NCBI GenBank assembly: GCA_028711205.1
Contig: JAQTSP010000035.1
Location: 1-14,276, forward strand
Direction: 5' to 3'
DNA length: 14,276 nt
DNA from: Eubacteriales bacterium
Lineage (GTDB): Bacteria > Bacillota > Clostridia > Christensenellales > SZUA-584
The notes under the pieces are model-generated. The model made no database searches and was not told the DNA's origin. It saw only the letters and a program-made list of their open reading frames with translations. The position numbers and the translations under genes are program-made. Shown here piece by piece: positions 1 to 8,292 of the stretch; within the stretch, counting starts at the first letter, position 1; every line of letters starts with the position of its first letter.

Positions 1-3000
1 CGTCGTCAAGCAGAAGCTCTGCGCTGCCGCCGTCAAAAAGCTCCTGAAAAGTTTCATTGAAATACCTGTTGATCTGCTCAAAACTGCTTTTGAATATCTT
101 TCGCATCTCGCTCAACAGCGAAGCGATCAGCTTGTGAAGATCCTGCTCTGCGCCTGTCAGGTCATCTTTCTGCGTTGTCATCGACTCCATACGCTCTTTT
201 AATTCGGTGTATTCTTCGATTGCGTTAGGGTTCACACTGCCAATGTTCCGTATTTTTTGTTTAATGCTATCCACATCGGTCTGCGCGCCTGACACGTCTA
301 TCTCATCCCTTTCGGGCAGTGCGTTTGCATATGTCAGCTGATAGCTGTCCCAGAGCCTGTTTTGCGCAGCCTCAATGCCTGTTTCCACCTTCTCGATATT
401 AAACCCGACGCGCATGCTTTTTTCTTTGATCTCGCCAAGCTCGCGTCTTATCGATTCCTGTTTCTCATCTCTTTCCGACAGCGTCCGGCTCAGCGCTTCC
501 CTTTTTGTAAATATATCGGCCTGCTGCGCTCTTATTTCATCTAATATCACATTTTTTTGCTTGTGCATTTCCTCAAGTTCTGCTTTAAGTTGCTGCAGGT
601 TATCGCTGCTTTGGGCGTTCAGCTCAAGCATTTTTTTCTTTGCAGACTTGGCTTTTTCCGTTTCCTGTTTTTCAGATTCCAGCCTCAAATTGTCATTCAT
701 AAGCGCCGTGTTCTCTTTAAACAGGCCGGCTATTTTTATCTCGGCGTCGTGCAGCTGCGCCTTTTTTTCTTCTATCAGCGCGGCATTTTTATTGTACGCG
801 TCTTCCATCCGCTTGTAGTCTTCGCTTTTCGTTTCCCTCGACTGCTGCATATCGCTTTGCAGCGCGATAAACCCGCGTATCTCTTCTCGAATAAACACAA
901 GCCTTTCTTCAAGCGCCTGCTTTTCCTCATTCAAACGAGCCGCTGTACTGTCCGCCTCACCCATCGCTACGTTTATGCTTTCGATCTTTTCACTAACCGT
1001 CGCCACTATGATCTCGCCTTTTTGCAGGCTGCTCAGCGCGTCTTCTATTTCGGCCGAAAGAACGTCGTGCTCCCGTTTATTATCCGTCAGCTCGTTCTCC
1101 AGCGACGATACTTTTTCACTGAGCTTCTGTGCGCGTAACGTTAACTCTTCTTCCCTCCTGTCGCGCGAGACGAGTCCGCAGCTGTCTTTTCTGATGCTTC
1201 CGCCCGTGATCGAACCGCCCGGATAAAACACATCGCCTTCAATCGTCACGACGCGGAATGTATGGTTGTATTTGCGCATGACGCGTATCGCCGTTTCGTT
1301 ATTGTCCGCGATCAGTGTGCGCCCAAGTAAAAACGCGACCGCACTTTGCACGCTGTCGTCGCATGAAACGATATCGCCGGCAACGCCCAAAACGCCCTGC
1401 TCGCGCACCGCCTGCATCTCTGTTTCGGACAATACCCGCTGCTTCAGCGCACCCAAAGGCAAAAAAGTCACCCGGCCCATGTTGTTTTGGCGAAGAAACG
1501 ATATAATATGGTTCGCGTCATACGCGTCGTTGACGACGATATTCTGCAGCGCCTGTCCAAGACAAGTCTCGATTGCCGTTTCATATTCCCGAGGCACGCT
1601 GATCACATCCGCGAAAGTGCCTATGATACGGCCGCCAATATCGCTGTTTACACCGGCGGCTGTCATCAGCCGTTTGACGCTGTTGCTGTAACCTTCAAAA
1701 CTGTTTTTTAAGTCGCTTATCAACCTTGCCGAAGCGGCGCACGTCGCATATTCCTGACGTGCCGTCTCAAGGACCTGCTGTGTTTTTTCGATCTGCTCAG
1801 ATGTCTTGTTCCGTGAGAACACTTTTTGATTATATGTGTCTCTTAACGTTTCGTTCTGACGCTGCGACGAGGAAAGCTGCTCATTCAAACTGGCAAGCGC
1901 CGCGGCGTTCTTCTCTGTCTCAAGCTTTAACTGTTCAAGCCTTTGGGCGATCTCTTCCGATTTTTGCAGTATGTTTTTCTCTTTTTCATCAAGCGTCAAC
2001 AGAGCGCTTTTTATTTCGGCCATCTTTTCGACCGCTTCGACCTTTTCGCCCTGTACATTCTCTATGATCTTGACACGGTCTTCAAAAACGCTGTTGAGTT
2101 CGATGAGCTCTTTGCTTGTCTCGCGGACGACACGCTGATATTTTTCAAGCTCCTGCTCAATCTGTTTTAACCTCTGAGCGTTTATCGCCTCGTTCTGCTT
2201 GATCGCGGACGTTTTGCTATCCGCATCGGCAATCTCATTTTTAACCCTTTGTGTGTCCTTTTCAAGGTTGGCCATTCGCTCGTCACAGAGCCGCATCTCA
2301 CCCTCGACACGCTCTATCTCGGCAAGGCTGCCGCTCAGTTTTTCAGCGATCTCGTCACCTTTTTGCTCCAGAATCTTCGCGTTTTCCTGTTCATTCAATA
2401 AAAGCGTGCCCACCTGCTTTAAGGCCAGCTCTTTTTGAGCCTGTTCTTCGGCAAGCGCTTGCTCTGCCTGTTTGAGCTTTGCGATCTTCTCTTTCCCTTT
2501 GTCGTAGTTGTACAAAAAGAGGTTGATTTCAAGATGTCTCAATTTGCCGCTGAGCTCAATATATGCCGCCGCGTCCTCCGCCTGTTTTTTTAGAGGCTCT
2601 ATGCGAAGGTGCTGTTCCTGCAGTATGTCCTCGATGCGAATAAGATTGTACCGCGTCTTTTCAAGTTTTCTTTCCGCTTCTTCCTTGCGCACTCTGTATT
2701 TCATAATACCCGAAGCTTCTTCAAAAACACGCCGTCTGTCGATTGCCCTCTCGCTTAATATTTCATCAATTTTCCCCTGCCCGATGATCGAATACCCTTC
2801 TTTGCCGATACCGGTATCACGGAACATGCCCAGTATATCTTTTAATCGGCATCTTGTGCTGTTGATATAATATTCGCTTTCTCCCGATTTATACAGTTTT
2901 CGTGTTACCTGTATTTCCGAATAAGCCGGGCTCATTCTTCCGTCACAGTTGTCAAAAATCAGCGAAACTTCGCAATAAGAGCGCGGTTTCCTTTTCTGCG

Positions 3001-3205
3001 TACCGGCAAAGATCACGTCCTGCATCACGCTGCCGCGGAGAGTCTTTGCGCTTTGTTCGCCAAGCACCCATCTTACCGCATCGGACACGTTGCTTTTTCC
3101 GCTGCCGTTAGGCCCCACGACGCCTGTAATCGACCCGTTCATATGCATAACCGTTTTTTCCGGAAAGGATTTAAATCCTGTCATTTCGATGCATTTTAAA
3201 AACAA
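1..3205 (-). CDS. smc: Chromosome segregation protein SMC, C-terminus cut by window edge
   Basis: Structural maintenance of chromosomes ATPase, which with ScpA and ScpB forms the bacterial condensin that compacts and helps segregate DNA. About 1068 residues are visible, in one uninterrupted frame checked at several points. The N-terminal head has the Walker A motif GPNGSGKS (residues 31-38) and a Q-loop in SIIGQGKIDE (Q143). Long charged coiled coils flank a hinge at roughly residues 505-672. The window ends just after an LFDGGSAELLLDD segment, before the LSGGE signature and Walker B, so about 120 residues lie outside. I chose a TTG start at 3205: an in-frame TGA lies just upstream, and the family N-terminus FLKxIExxGFKSF begins right there. 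The ATG at residue 8 (3184) would cut into this conserved strand. The Shine-Dalgarno (AAAGTGAG, 8-nt spacer) is weak. It follows spoVS after a terminator, not the usual rnc. Confidence 0.96.
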   Translation of the reverse strand, partial: MFLKCIEMTGFKSFPEKTVMHMNGSITGVVGPNGSGKSNVSDAVRWVLGEQSAKTLRGSVMQDVIFAGTQKRKPRSYCEVSLIFDNCDGRMSPAYSEIQVTRKLYKSGESEYYINSTRCRLKDILGMFRDTGIGKEGYSIIGQGKIDEILSERAIDRRRVFEEASGIMKYRVRKEEAERKLEKTRYNLIRIEDILQEQHLRIEPLKKQAEDAAAYIELSGKLRHLEINLFLYNYDKGKEKIAKLKQAEQALAEEQAQKELALKQVGTLLLNEQENAKILEQKGDEIAEKLSGSLAEIERVEGEMRLCDERMANLEKDTQRVKNEIADADSKTSAIKQNEAINAQRLKQIEQELEKYQRVVRETSKELIELNSVFEDRVKIIENVQGEKVEAVEKMAEIKSALLTLDEKEKNILQKSEEIAQRLEQLKLETEKNAAALASLNEQLSSSQRQNETLRDTYNQKVFSRNKTSEQIEKTQQVLETARQEYATCAASARLISDLKNSFEGYSNSVKRLMTAAGVNSDIGGRIIGTFADVISVPREYETAIETCLGQALQNIVVNDAYDANHIISFLRQNNMGRVTFLPLGALKQRVLSETEMQAVREQGVLGVAGDIVSCDDSVQSAVAFLLGRTLIADNNETAIRVMRKYNHTFRVVTIEGDVFYPGGSITGGSIRKDSCGLVSRDRREEELTLRAQKLSEKVSSLENELTDNKREHDVLSAEIEDALSSLQKGEIIVATVSEKIESINVAMGEADSTAARLNEEKQALEERLVFIREEIRGFIALQSDMQQSRETKSEDYKRMEDAYNKNAALIEEKKAQLHDAEIKIAGLFKENTALMNDNLRLESEKQETEKAKSAKKKMLELNAQSSDNLQQLKAELEEMHKQKNVILDEIRAQQADIFTKREALSRTLSERDEKQESIRRELGEIKEKSMRVGFNIEKVETGIEAAQNRLWDSYQLTYANALPERDEIDVSGAQTDVDSIKQKIRNIGSVNPNAIEEYTELKERMESMTTQKDDLTGAEQDLHKLIASLLSEMRKIFKSSFEQINRYFNETFQELFDGGSAELLLDD

Positions 3206-3270
3206 ACTGGCGACTCACTTTCAAATAATATCAATCCCACACCAAAAACCTGCGGTTTTCGGGATCCCGC

Positions 3271-3296
3271 AAAAAAAAATCGGCATTAACTGCCGA
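3271..3296 (-). terminator. Intrinsic terminator after spoVS
   Basis: On the minus strand, TCGGCA - GTTAA - TGCCGA forms a 6-bp stem with a 5-nt loop, followed by nine T residues. It begins 12 nt after the spoVS stop codon, so it probably ends the upstream transcript and leaves smc to a promoter of its own in 3206-3270. I see no strong promoter there. A second, weaker hairpin follows directly (TGCGG/CCGCA, then GG and five T), which might act as a back-up terminator. Confidence 0.8.
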
Positions 3297-3308
3297 AATA
3301 TCTAATAT

Positions 3309-3569
3309 TTATCGAATTTCGACAAACAATTTGATCGATGTTCTCATCACACCGTCTATCTCTACATTCGCAAATGCGGGTATTACAACCAAATCGATAC
3401 CGCGCGGCGCCATGAACCCTCTGGTAATCGCAATCGCCTTGATCGCCTGATTGACGGCACCGGCGCCGACAGCCAGAACCTCGGCTTTATTATAATTGTT
3501 GACCATCGCCGCGATCGCCCCGGCCACAGCCTTGGGCTGAGATTTAGTTGATACTCTTAATGGTTCCAT
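3309..3569 (-). CDS. spoVS: Stage V sporulation protein S
   Basis: Small Alba-like protein of the SpoVS family (86 residues, the same length as in Bacillus subtilis), needed for late spore development; its biochemical role is thought to be nucleic-acid binding. Family hallmarks are clear: an N-terminal LRVSTKSQPKAVAGAIA, the central VGAGAVNQAIKAIAITRGF, and VIPAFANVEIDG with a C-terminal RTSIKL. An in-frame GTG four codons upstream (3581) would add MGAI, but the ATG at 3569 gives the normal family start and has a G-rich Shine-Dalgarno (GGGGG, 5-nt spacer). The 63-nt gap behind trxA is very AT-rich and holds a weak sigma-A-like match (TTTACA at 3613-3618, TATATT at 3588-3593, 19-bp spacing), so spoVS may have its own promoter. 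I saw no clear sigma-H site. A strong terminator follows it. Confidence 0.95.
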   Translation of the reverse strand: MEPLRVSTKSQPKAVAGAIAAMVNNYNKAEVLAVGAGAVNQAIKAIAITRGFMAPRGIDLVVIPAFANVEIDGVMRTSIKLFVEIR

Positions 3570-3632
3570 AATAGCCCCCACATATACAATATAATATTAT
3601 ATCAAATAAATATGTAAAAGACTATATATTTT

Positions 3633-3959
3633 TTACAGCGCCGCATCGATCATACCTGCAATCTTGTCTTTGCCGACAACACCGACAGACCTGCCTGCCA
3701 GCTTGCCGTCTTTAAAGAGCAGCAGCGTCGGTATGCTCATAACACCAAACTGTTGTGCAAGTTCCATCTGCTGGTCAATATTGACCTTGCCGATAACGGC
3801 CTTGCCTTCGTACATATCGGCAATTTCGTCTATCACGGGCGAGAGCATTCGGCACGGCGCGCACCATTCTGCCCAAAAATCAATCAGTACAGGCTTTGGG
3901 CTGCTCGTTACCTTTTCATCAAAATCAACGTTCGTGATCACTATCGCTTTATTTGACAT
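3633..3959 (-). CDS. trxA: Thioredoxin
   Basis: Cytosolic thioredoxin of 108 residues, a general dithiol reductant for proteins. The active site is W32-C33-A34-P35-C36, a WCAPC variant of the usual WCGPC that is also found in natural thioredoxins. The cis-proline is in SIPT (Pro77), and the buried Asp is in LIDFWAEW (Asp27). An upstream in-frame ATG at 3977 would add six residues (MQRRVQ), but that stretch encodes the Shine-Dalgarno AAAGGAG, which sits 7 nt before the ATG at 3959, so the shorter start is chosen. It lies 60 nt behind the RseC-like membrane protein and 63 nt ahead of spoVS. No thioredoxin reductase is in the window. It may be read from the hisS operon or from a promoter in the AT-rich gap; no terminator separates it from the upstream gene. 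Confidence 0.96.
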   Translation of the reverse strand: MSNKAIVITNVDFDEKVTSSPKPVLIDFWAEWCAPCRMLSPVIDEIADMYEGKAVIGKVNIDQQMELAQQFGVMSIPTLLLFKDGKLAGRSVGVVGKDKIAGMIDAAL

Positions 3960-3988
3960 TTGTACTCTCCTTTGCATTCTTTATATTT

Positions 3989-4008
3989 TTATCTGCATTT
4001 AACTGCAT
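3989..4008. repeat. Two tandem 10-bp units upstream of trxA
   Basis: TTATCTGCAT is directly followed by TTAACTGCAT (9 of 10 bases identical) in the 60-nt gap between the RseC-like gene and trxA. The one-helical-turn spacing would suit two copies of an operator half-site, but with only two units and low sequence complexity, chance is a fair alternative. Confidence 0.35.
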
Positions 4009-4019
4009 ATATTGACTTA

Positions 4020-4463
4020 TTATACCACAGACTCGTCCTTTTTTTTCCTTCTGACCATCGTATAAACATTTCCTACGGTCTTATTATATATCGGAGACGC
4101 AATTTTTAACAGTAAAAAGGATAATAATACAAAAATAATTGCGCTCACCGCCATTGCCGCATCCTGATTCGCAAAAATATGCCATACGCCCGACAACAGC
4201 CAACCCGTAAAAACGCCGGCAATCAGCATAAAAAGCGGGAAAACATAGGCGATAGCGGACGCTCTCAATGCTTTTTGCATTTTGATGCTGACTGCCACAT
4301 AGTCACCAACAGTGGCATTCAATTCATTGGGAACTTCAACGACGATCTCGTTTTGTCCGGACAGCATGCCGCAAGCCTTGCATCTTCCGCAGGCCGATGT
4401 GCGCCGGAATCTGACCCGCGCCATATCTTCCTTTATATCCACGACCTCTCCGTACTCAATCAT
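4020..4463 (-). CDS. RseC/MucC-family membrane protein (SoxR-reducing system RseC-like)
   Basis: 147-residue protein matching the RseC_MucC family in layout. A short N-terminal beta domain (IEYGEVVDIKEDMARVRFRR) is followed by a cysteine cluster C25-x2-C28-x2-C31, then VGDYVAVSI, two predicted transmembrane helices (about residues 69-91 and 102-120) and a basic, charged tail. In Proteobacteria, RseC works with Rsx/Rnf-type electron transfer to reduce SoxR and also affects sigma-E. In Clostridia the function is unsettled, but the Cys cluster suggests redox or metal binding on the cytoplasmic side. Its ATG overlaps the tcdA stop by 4 nt, so it is translationally coupled to the hisS-aspS-tcdA run. 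The next gene is thioredoxin, which fits a redox role but does not prove one. Family assignment is fairly sure; the exact role is not. Confidence 0.82.
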   Translation of the reverse strand: MIEYGEVVDIKEDMARVRFRRTSACGRCKACGMLSGQNEIVVEVPNELNATVGDYVAVSIKMQKALRASAIAYVFPLFMLIAGVFTGWLLSGVWHIFANQDAAMAVSAIIFVLLSFLLLKIASPIYNKTVGNVYTMVRRKKKDESVV

Positions 4464-5146
4464 GCTGACACCCCGATAATGTCACGTATCACTTCGCCCG
4501 CGATCATAAGGCCGCAAAGCCCCGGCATATACGATATGCTGGGCACCGGCTCGCCCGGCGAAAGCGTGCGCGCAGCTTTAGCATCCGCGGAAACCACCTT
4601 GAGGCTGCCGATACCGCGCTTTTTGAGCTCGCGGCGCATCACCCTTGCCAGCGGATCGTCCTTCGTCTGATATATGTCCCGTACGCGAAAATCACCTGAA
4701 AGTTTGTTGCCGGCGCCCATCGCCGAAATCACGGGTATTCCCGCCTGGACACACGCCGTAATGATCGCGAGCTTTGCCGAAACATTGTCCACCGCATCGA
4801 CCGCATATGTGACACCGTCAAGCAGCGCGCTTATGTTTTCCGCATTGACAAACACTTTTTTCGCGGTCACGCGGCAACCGGGATTGATGTCTTTGATGCG
4901 CGCCTTCATGGCATCGACCTTCGGCGTACCGACCGTGCTTAGGAGCGCGATGATCTGCCTGTTGATATTCGTTGGCTCCACGTCGTCGCTGTCGACGAGC
5001 GTAATGCGGCCAACAGCCGCGCGTGCGAGCGCCTCCGCCGCGTATCCGCCGACACCGCCGATGCCGAAAACCGCGACATGCGCACCGGCAAGGCGTTTTA
5101 TTCCTTCTTCCCCGATCAGCTTTTCGTGCCTCGAAAAATCACTCAC
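4460..5146 (-). CDS. tcdA: tRNA threonylcarbamoyladenosine dehydratase (TcdA/YgdL)
   Basis: E1-like (ThiF/MoeB fold) enzyme that uses ATP to cyclise the t6A37 base of ANN-decoding tRNAs to ct6A. It has 228 residues, a little shorter than E. coli TcdA. Visible motifs are an N-terminal FSRHEKLIGEEGIKRL, the nucleotide-binding loop FGIGGVGG (residues 27-34), DSDDVEPTNINRQ (adenylation site with the conserved Asn-Arg), DAVDNVSAK, and a C-terminal SISYMPGLCGLMIAGEVI. The zinc-binding CxxC pairs of ThiF and MoeB are absent, as is usual for this subfamily. The start is GTG at 5146, directly after the aspS TAA; the codon before it is that stop, so it is the most upstream start possible, with GGAG just ahead. 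It lies in the T-box-controlled hisS-aspS operon and overlaps the RseC-like gene by 4 nt. Confidence 0.93.
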   Translation of the reverse strand: MSDFSRHEKLIGEEGIKRLAGAHVAVFGIGGVGGYAAEALARAAVGRITLVDSDDVEPTNINRQIIALLSTVGTPKVDAMKARIKDINPGCRVTAKKVFVNAENISALLDGVTYAVDAVDNVSAKLAIITACVQAGIPVISAMGAGNKLSGDFRVRDIYQTKDDPLARVMRRELKKRGIGSLKVVSADAKAARTLSPGEPVPSISYMPGLCGLMIAGEVIRDIIGVSA

Positions 5147-6928
5147 TTACTCCGTCACCTTCAGGCCAAGCTCCAGGAGCTGCTTTGCCGATACCTTTGT
5201 CGGCGCTCCCGTCATCGGGCAGGACGCGTTCTGCACCTTCGGGAACGCAATCACGTCGCGTATCGACGCGCGCCCCAGCAAAAGCATCGCCAGCCTGTCA
5301 AGCCCAAACGCGATACCGCCGTGCGGCGGCGCGCCGTATTTCAACGCCTCAAGCAGGAAGCCGAAGTTTTCCCACGCTTCCTCTTTCGAAAACCCGAGCG
5401 CTCTGAGCATTTTCTCCTGCACCTCCGTGCTGTGGTTCCTGATGCTGCCACCACCAATCTCGTTGCCGTTCAACACGATATCATATGCCTTCGCGTACGC
5501 GTTGGCCGGATCGTCCATGAGCTTGTCGACATCCTCGTCTTTTGGCGACGTGAATGGATGGTGCATTGCGGTAAAGCGCTTTTCTTCCTCACTGTACTCG
5601 AACACCGGAAAATCAACGACCCACAAGAGATCGAAGACGCTCTCGTCGATCAGCGCCAGCTTTTCGGCCAGTTTCAGCCGCAGATTGCCGAGCGCGTCAT
5701 AGACCACCTTATCCTTGTCGCCGACGAAAAATATGATGTCGCCCGTCTCTGCATTCGTCCGTTTAAGCAGCGCGGCCAGTTCGTCGTCTTTAAAAAACTT
5801 TGTGATCGGCGAGCTCATACCGTCGCCCTTCATCGATATCCACGCCATGCCCTTTGCACCGTATATCTTGACAAAATCGACAAGCGTGTCGATCTCGCGC
5901 CGCGCGAACTTGTCAACACAGCCTTTCGCGTTGATCGCCCGCACGCTGCCGCCGTTCTTGACCACCGACGAGAACACCTGAAATCCTGTGTTTTCGACGA
6001 TGTCGCTGACATTCACAAGCTCGAGGCCGAACCGTGTATCCGGCTTGTCCGAGCCGTATCTGTCCATCGCTTCTTGATACGGCAGCCGCTTCAATGGAAG
6101 CGGTATGTCGATGTTCATCGTCTGTTTGAATACATGCGCGATCAGCCCCTCGTTCGCTTCAATGATATCGTCCACGTCGACAAACGACATCTCGATATCG
6201 ATCTGCGTAAACTCGGGCTGCCTGTCCGCGCGCAGGTCCTCGTCCCTGAAGCATTTGACGATCTGGTAATACCGGTCGAACCCCGATATCATCAGTATCT
6301 GCTTCAGCGTCTGCGGCGACTGCGGCAGCGCGTAAAAGCTGCCCTGGTGAATGCGTGACGGCACCAGATAGTCCCTTGCGCCTTCGGGCGTGCTCTTTGT
6401 CAGCATCGGCGTCTCGATATCAAGAAATCCGTTGCTGTTGAGATAATCCCGCGCGGCCGCGGCGATACGGCTTCTCATCATCATGTTGTTTTGCATCACA
6501 GGCCGCCGGAGGTCAAGATACCTGTATTTGAGGCGCACTTCTTCCCTGACACCCGTGTCGTCCGTGATCTCGAACGGCGGCGTTTGCGCCCGGCTCAAAA
6601 CTTTGAGCCGGTCCACCTTGACTTCTATCAAACCGGTGGGCAGCTTTTCGTTGACCGTCTCTTCGTCGCGTTTGACGATTTGGCCCTTGACCGCGATGAC
6701 GAACTCGCTTCGGAGGCCTTCGGCCATCGAAAAATCGCTCTCCATCGTCGATTCGTCAAAAACAACCTGCATGATACCCGTTCTGTCGCGCAAATCGACG
6801 AATATCAGCGCGCCCAGGTCGCGGCGCGTCTGCACCCAGCCCATCAGCGTCACATCGCGCCCGACGTCTTTTGTGGAGAACTTCGTGCAATAATCCGTCC
6901 TCTTCCACCCCTGCAAAAATTCGCTCAT
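5147..6928 (-). CDS. aspS: Aspartate--tRNA ligase
   Basis: Class II aminoacyl-tRNA synthetase of bacterial type, 593 residues, full length. In order: an N-terminal OB-fold anticodon domain (VTLMGWVQTRRDLGALIF, from about residue 26), motif 1 region (ETPMLTKSTPEGARDYLVPSR), the flipping loop ALPQSPQ, motif 2 (FRDEDLRADRQPEFTQID), the bacterial GAD insertion (about residues 290-420), and motif 3 (GIAFGLDRLAMLLLG). The residue aligning with the His that marks the non-discriminating Pseudomonas aeruginosa enzyme is Leu38 here, which hints at a discriminating enzyme; this is a single-residue inference. Its ATG overlaps the hisS stop as ATGA, and its TAA abuts the tcdA GTG, so the genes are translationally coupled. 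Expression should depend on the T-box leader ahead of hisS. Confidence 0.98.
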   Translation of the reverse strand: MSEFLQGWKRTDYCTKFSTKDVGRDVTLMGWVQTRRDLGALIFVDLRDRTGIMQVVFDESTMESDFSMAEGLRSEFVIAVKGQIVKRDEETVNEKLPTGLIEVKVDRLKVLSRAQTPPFEITDDTGVREEVRLKYRYLDLRRPVMQNNMMMRSRIAAAARDYLNSNGFLDIETPMLTKSTPEGARDYLVPSRIHQGSFYALPQSPQTLKQILMISGFDRYYQIVKCFRDEDLRADRQPEFTQIDIEMSFVDVDDIIEANEGLIAHVFKQTMNIDIPLPLKRLPYQEAMDRYGSDKPDTRFGLELVNVSDIVENTGFQVFSSVVKNGGSVRAINAKGCVDKFARREIDTLVDFVKIYGAKGMAWISMKGDGMSSPITKFFKDDELAALLKRTNAETGDIIFFVGDKDKVVYDALGNLRLKLAEKLALIDESVFDLLWVVDFPVFEYSEEEKRFTAMHHPFTSPKDEDVDKLMDDPANAYAKAYDIVLNGNEIGGGSIRNHSTEVQEKMLRALGFSKEEAWENFGFLLEALKYGAPPHGGIAFGLDRLAMLLLGRASIRDVIAFPKVQNASCPMTGAPTKVSAKQLLELGLKVTE

Positions 6929-8190
6929 ATTAAACCTGCCTTTATAAATTCATTAAGTTCCGCAAACGGAACCGATTTTTCCTGACTGTTTTCCATGTCC
7001 CGGACAACGGCAATACCACGCCGTATCTCGTCGTCGCCGATGATGACAACGCGCGGCGCGCCAAGCTTGTTCGCGTACTTGAGCTGCGCCTTGAGGCTCC
7101 TGTCCATATGGTCGCACTCCGCCTTAACGCCTGCGTTTCTCAGCTGCGTCGTGATGCAAAACCCCTGCAGTGCCGCCGCGTCCCCAAGCGTGCACACATA
7201 CACGTCGCACACCTTTGGCTCCGGCAGACAGATGCCCTGCGATTCGAGTACGAGCAGCAGCCGCTCCATACCGAGGCCGAACCCGATGCCGGGCGCCGGC
7301 GGCCCGCCGATCTCTTCGACCAGGCCGTCATACCGTCCGCCGCCGCACACCGTCCCCTGCGCACCGATGCCTGTCGATATGATCTCAAACACCGTTTTTG
7401 TATAGTAGTCAAGCCCGCGCACGATGAACGGATTGACCTGATATGCGATACCGGCGCTTTCGAGCCGTTTTTTCAGCCCGTTGAAGTGTTCTGCACATTC
7501 CCCACACAGATAATCGAGCATCTTCGGCGCGTCTTTGACGATCCCGGCGCAGGCCTCTTCTTTGCAGTCAAGCACACGTAATGGATTGGTTGCCATTCTT
7601 TCTTTGCAGTTTTTGCACAGCCCGTCTGCTTTTTGCGCTAAAAAATCTCTTAAAGCCTTGTTATATGTCGGCCGGCACTGTTTGCAGCCGATGCTGTTGA
7701 TATTGAGCATAAGGTCCTTGATACCCAATTCTTTAAACAGCGACAGCGCAACGGTGATGATCTCCGCGTCGATCGACGGGCCGGCGGCGCCAAAAGCCTC
7801 GATACCGAACTGGTGATGTTCTCTCAAACGTCCGGCCTGCGGCCTCTCATACCGGAAAACAGGCGTCGATAGATAATACATCTTCGTCGGCTGCGCCGTC
7901 GCATACAGGCTGTTTTCCACAAAGCTCCGCACCACACCCGCCGTACCCTCGGGCTTTAACGTAATGCTGCGTTCTCCCTTATCGAGAAACGTGTACATCT
8001 CTTTTTGCACGATATCGCTCGTATCGCCGACGCTTCGCAAAAACAGCTCTGTATGCTCAAATACAGGTGTTCTGATCTCGGTGTATCCGAACCGTGCGCA
8101 TATATCTCTTATGATTTGCTCGATATACTGCCATTTCCCGCTTTGGGAAGGCAGCACATCCTTTGTGCCTTTCGGCGCTCTTGTCAGCAT
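6925..8190 (-). CDS. hisS: Histidine--tRNA ligase
   Basis: Class II synthetase that charges tRNA-His, 421 residues, a normal length for the family. It shows the N-terminal APKGTKDVLP, motif 2 (PVFRYERPQAGRLREHHQFG), the histidine-specific VRGLDYYTKTVFEI, the CGGGRYDGLV loop, motif 3 (GIGFGLGMERLLLVLE) and a C-terminal anticodon-binding domain with CTLGDAA and VVIIGDDEI. An insertion at roughly residues 165-235 carries several Cys pairs (CKQC, CKNC, CKEEAC, CGEC), suggesting a structural zinc site; I recall similar Cys-rich inserts in clostridial HisRS. The ATG at 8190 has a Shine-Dalgarno (GAGGTGG). It is the first gene of the operon, 73 nt behind the T-box terminator stem, and it overlaps aspS by 4 nt. 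Confidence 0.98.
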   Translation of the reverse strand: MLTRAPKGTKDVLPSQSGKWQYIEQIIRDICARFGYTEIRTPVFEHTELFLRSVGDTSDIVQKEMYTFLDKGERSITLKPEGTAGVVRSFVENSLYATAQPTKMYYLSTPVFRYERPQAGRLREHHQFGIEAFGAAGPSIDAEIITVALSLFKELGIKDLMLNINSIGCKQCRPTYNKALRDFLAQKADGLCKNCKERMATNPLRVLDCKEEACAGIVKDAPKMLDYLCGECAEHFNGLKKRLESAGIAYQVNPFIVRGLDYYTKTVFEIISTGIGAQGTVCGGGRYDGLVEEIGGPPAPGIGFGLGMERLLLVLESQGICLPEPKVCDVYVCTLGDAAALQGFCITTQLRNAGVKAECDHMDRSLKAQLKYANKLGAPRVVIIGDDEIRRGIAVVRDMENSQEKSVPFAELNEFIKAGLI

Positions 8191-8263
8191 TTTCCACCTC
8201 TATTATCCGTATTATACCCGTATTTACACTCCAAAAATCTGCTTATTATCGGGTATCCATAAC

Positions 8264-8292
8264 AAAAACGTCCCCATCATAAGACAGGGACG
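8264..8292 (-). terminator. T-box attenuator terminator before hisS
   Basis: CGTCCC (8287-8292) pairs with GGGACG (8269-8274) across a loop of about 12 nt, followed by five T (8264-8268). The left arm is shared with the antiterminator, as T-box regulation requires. Because I see no other terminator between ackA and hisS, it may also stop read-through from pta-ackA. Confidence 0.82.

Noticed and set aside
3246..3270. CGGGATCCCG palindrome and TGCGG/CCGCA hairpin before smc as an operator
   Set aside because: A short palindrome right behind a terminator is better read as part of a tandem terminator; there is no promoter near enough to support an operator.
362..3305. Plus-strand open frames opposite smc
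   Set aside because: They are Ser/Phe/Leu-rich mirror images of the Glu/Lys-rich coiled coil; the smc frame is continuous throughout.
4674..6358. Long plus-strand open frames (342 and 426 residues) opposite tcdA and aspS
   Set aside because: They lie antisense to two clearly conserved genes, have biased Ser/Arg/Ala-rich composition, match no family I know, and lack ribosome-binding sites.
8214..8256. Inverted repeat ATACCCG / CGGGTAT between the T-box terminator and hisS
   Set aside because: Only 7 bp with a 29-nt loop in an AT-rich gap, no T-run and no overlap with the Shine-Dalgarno; likely chance.
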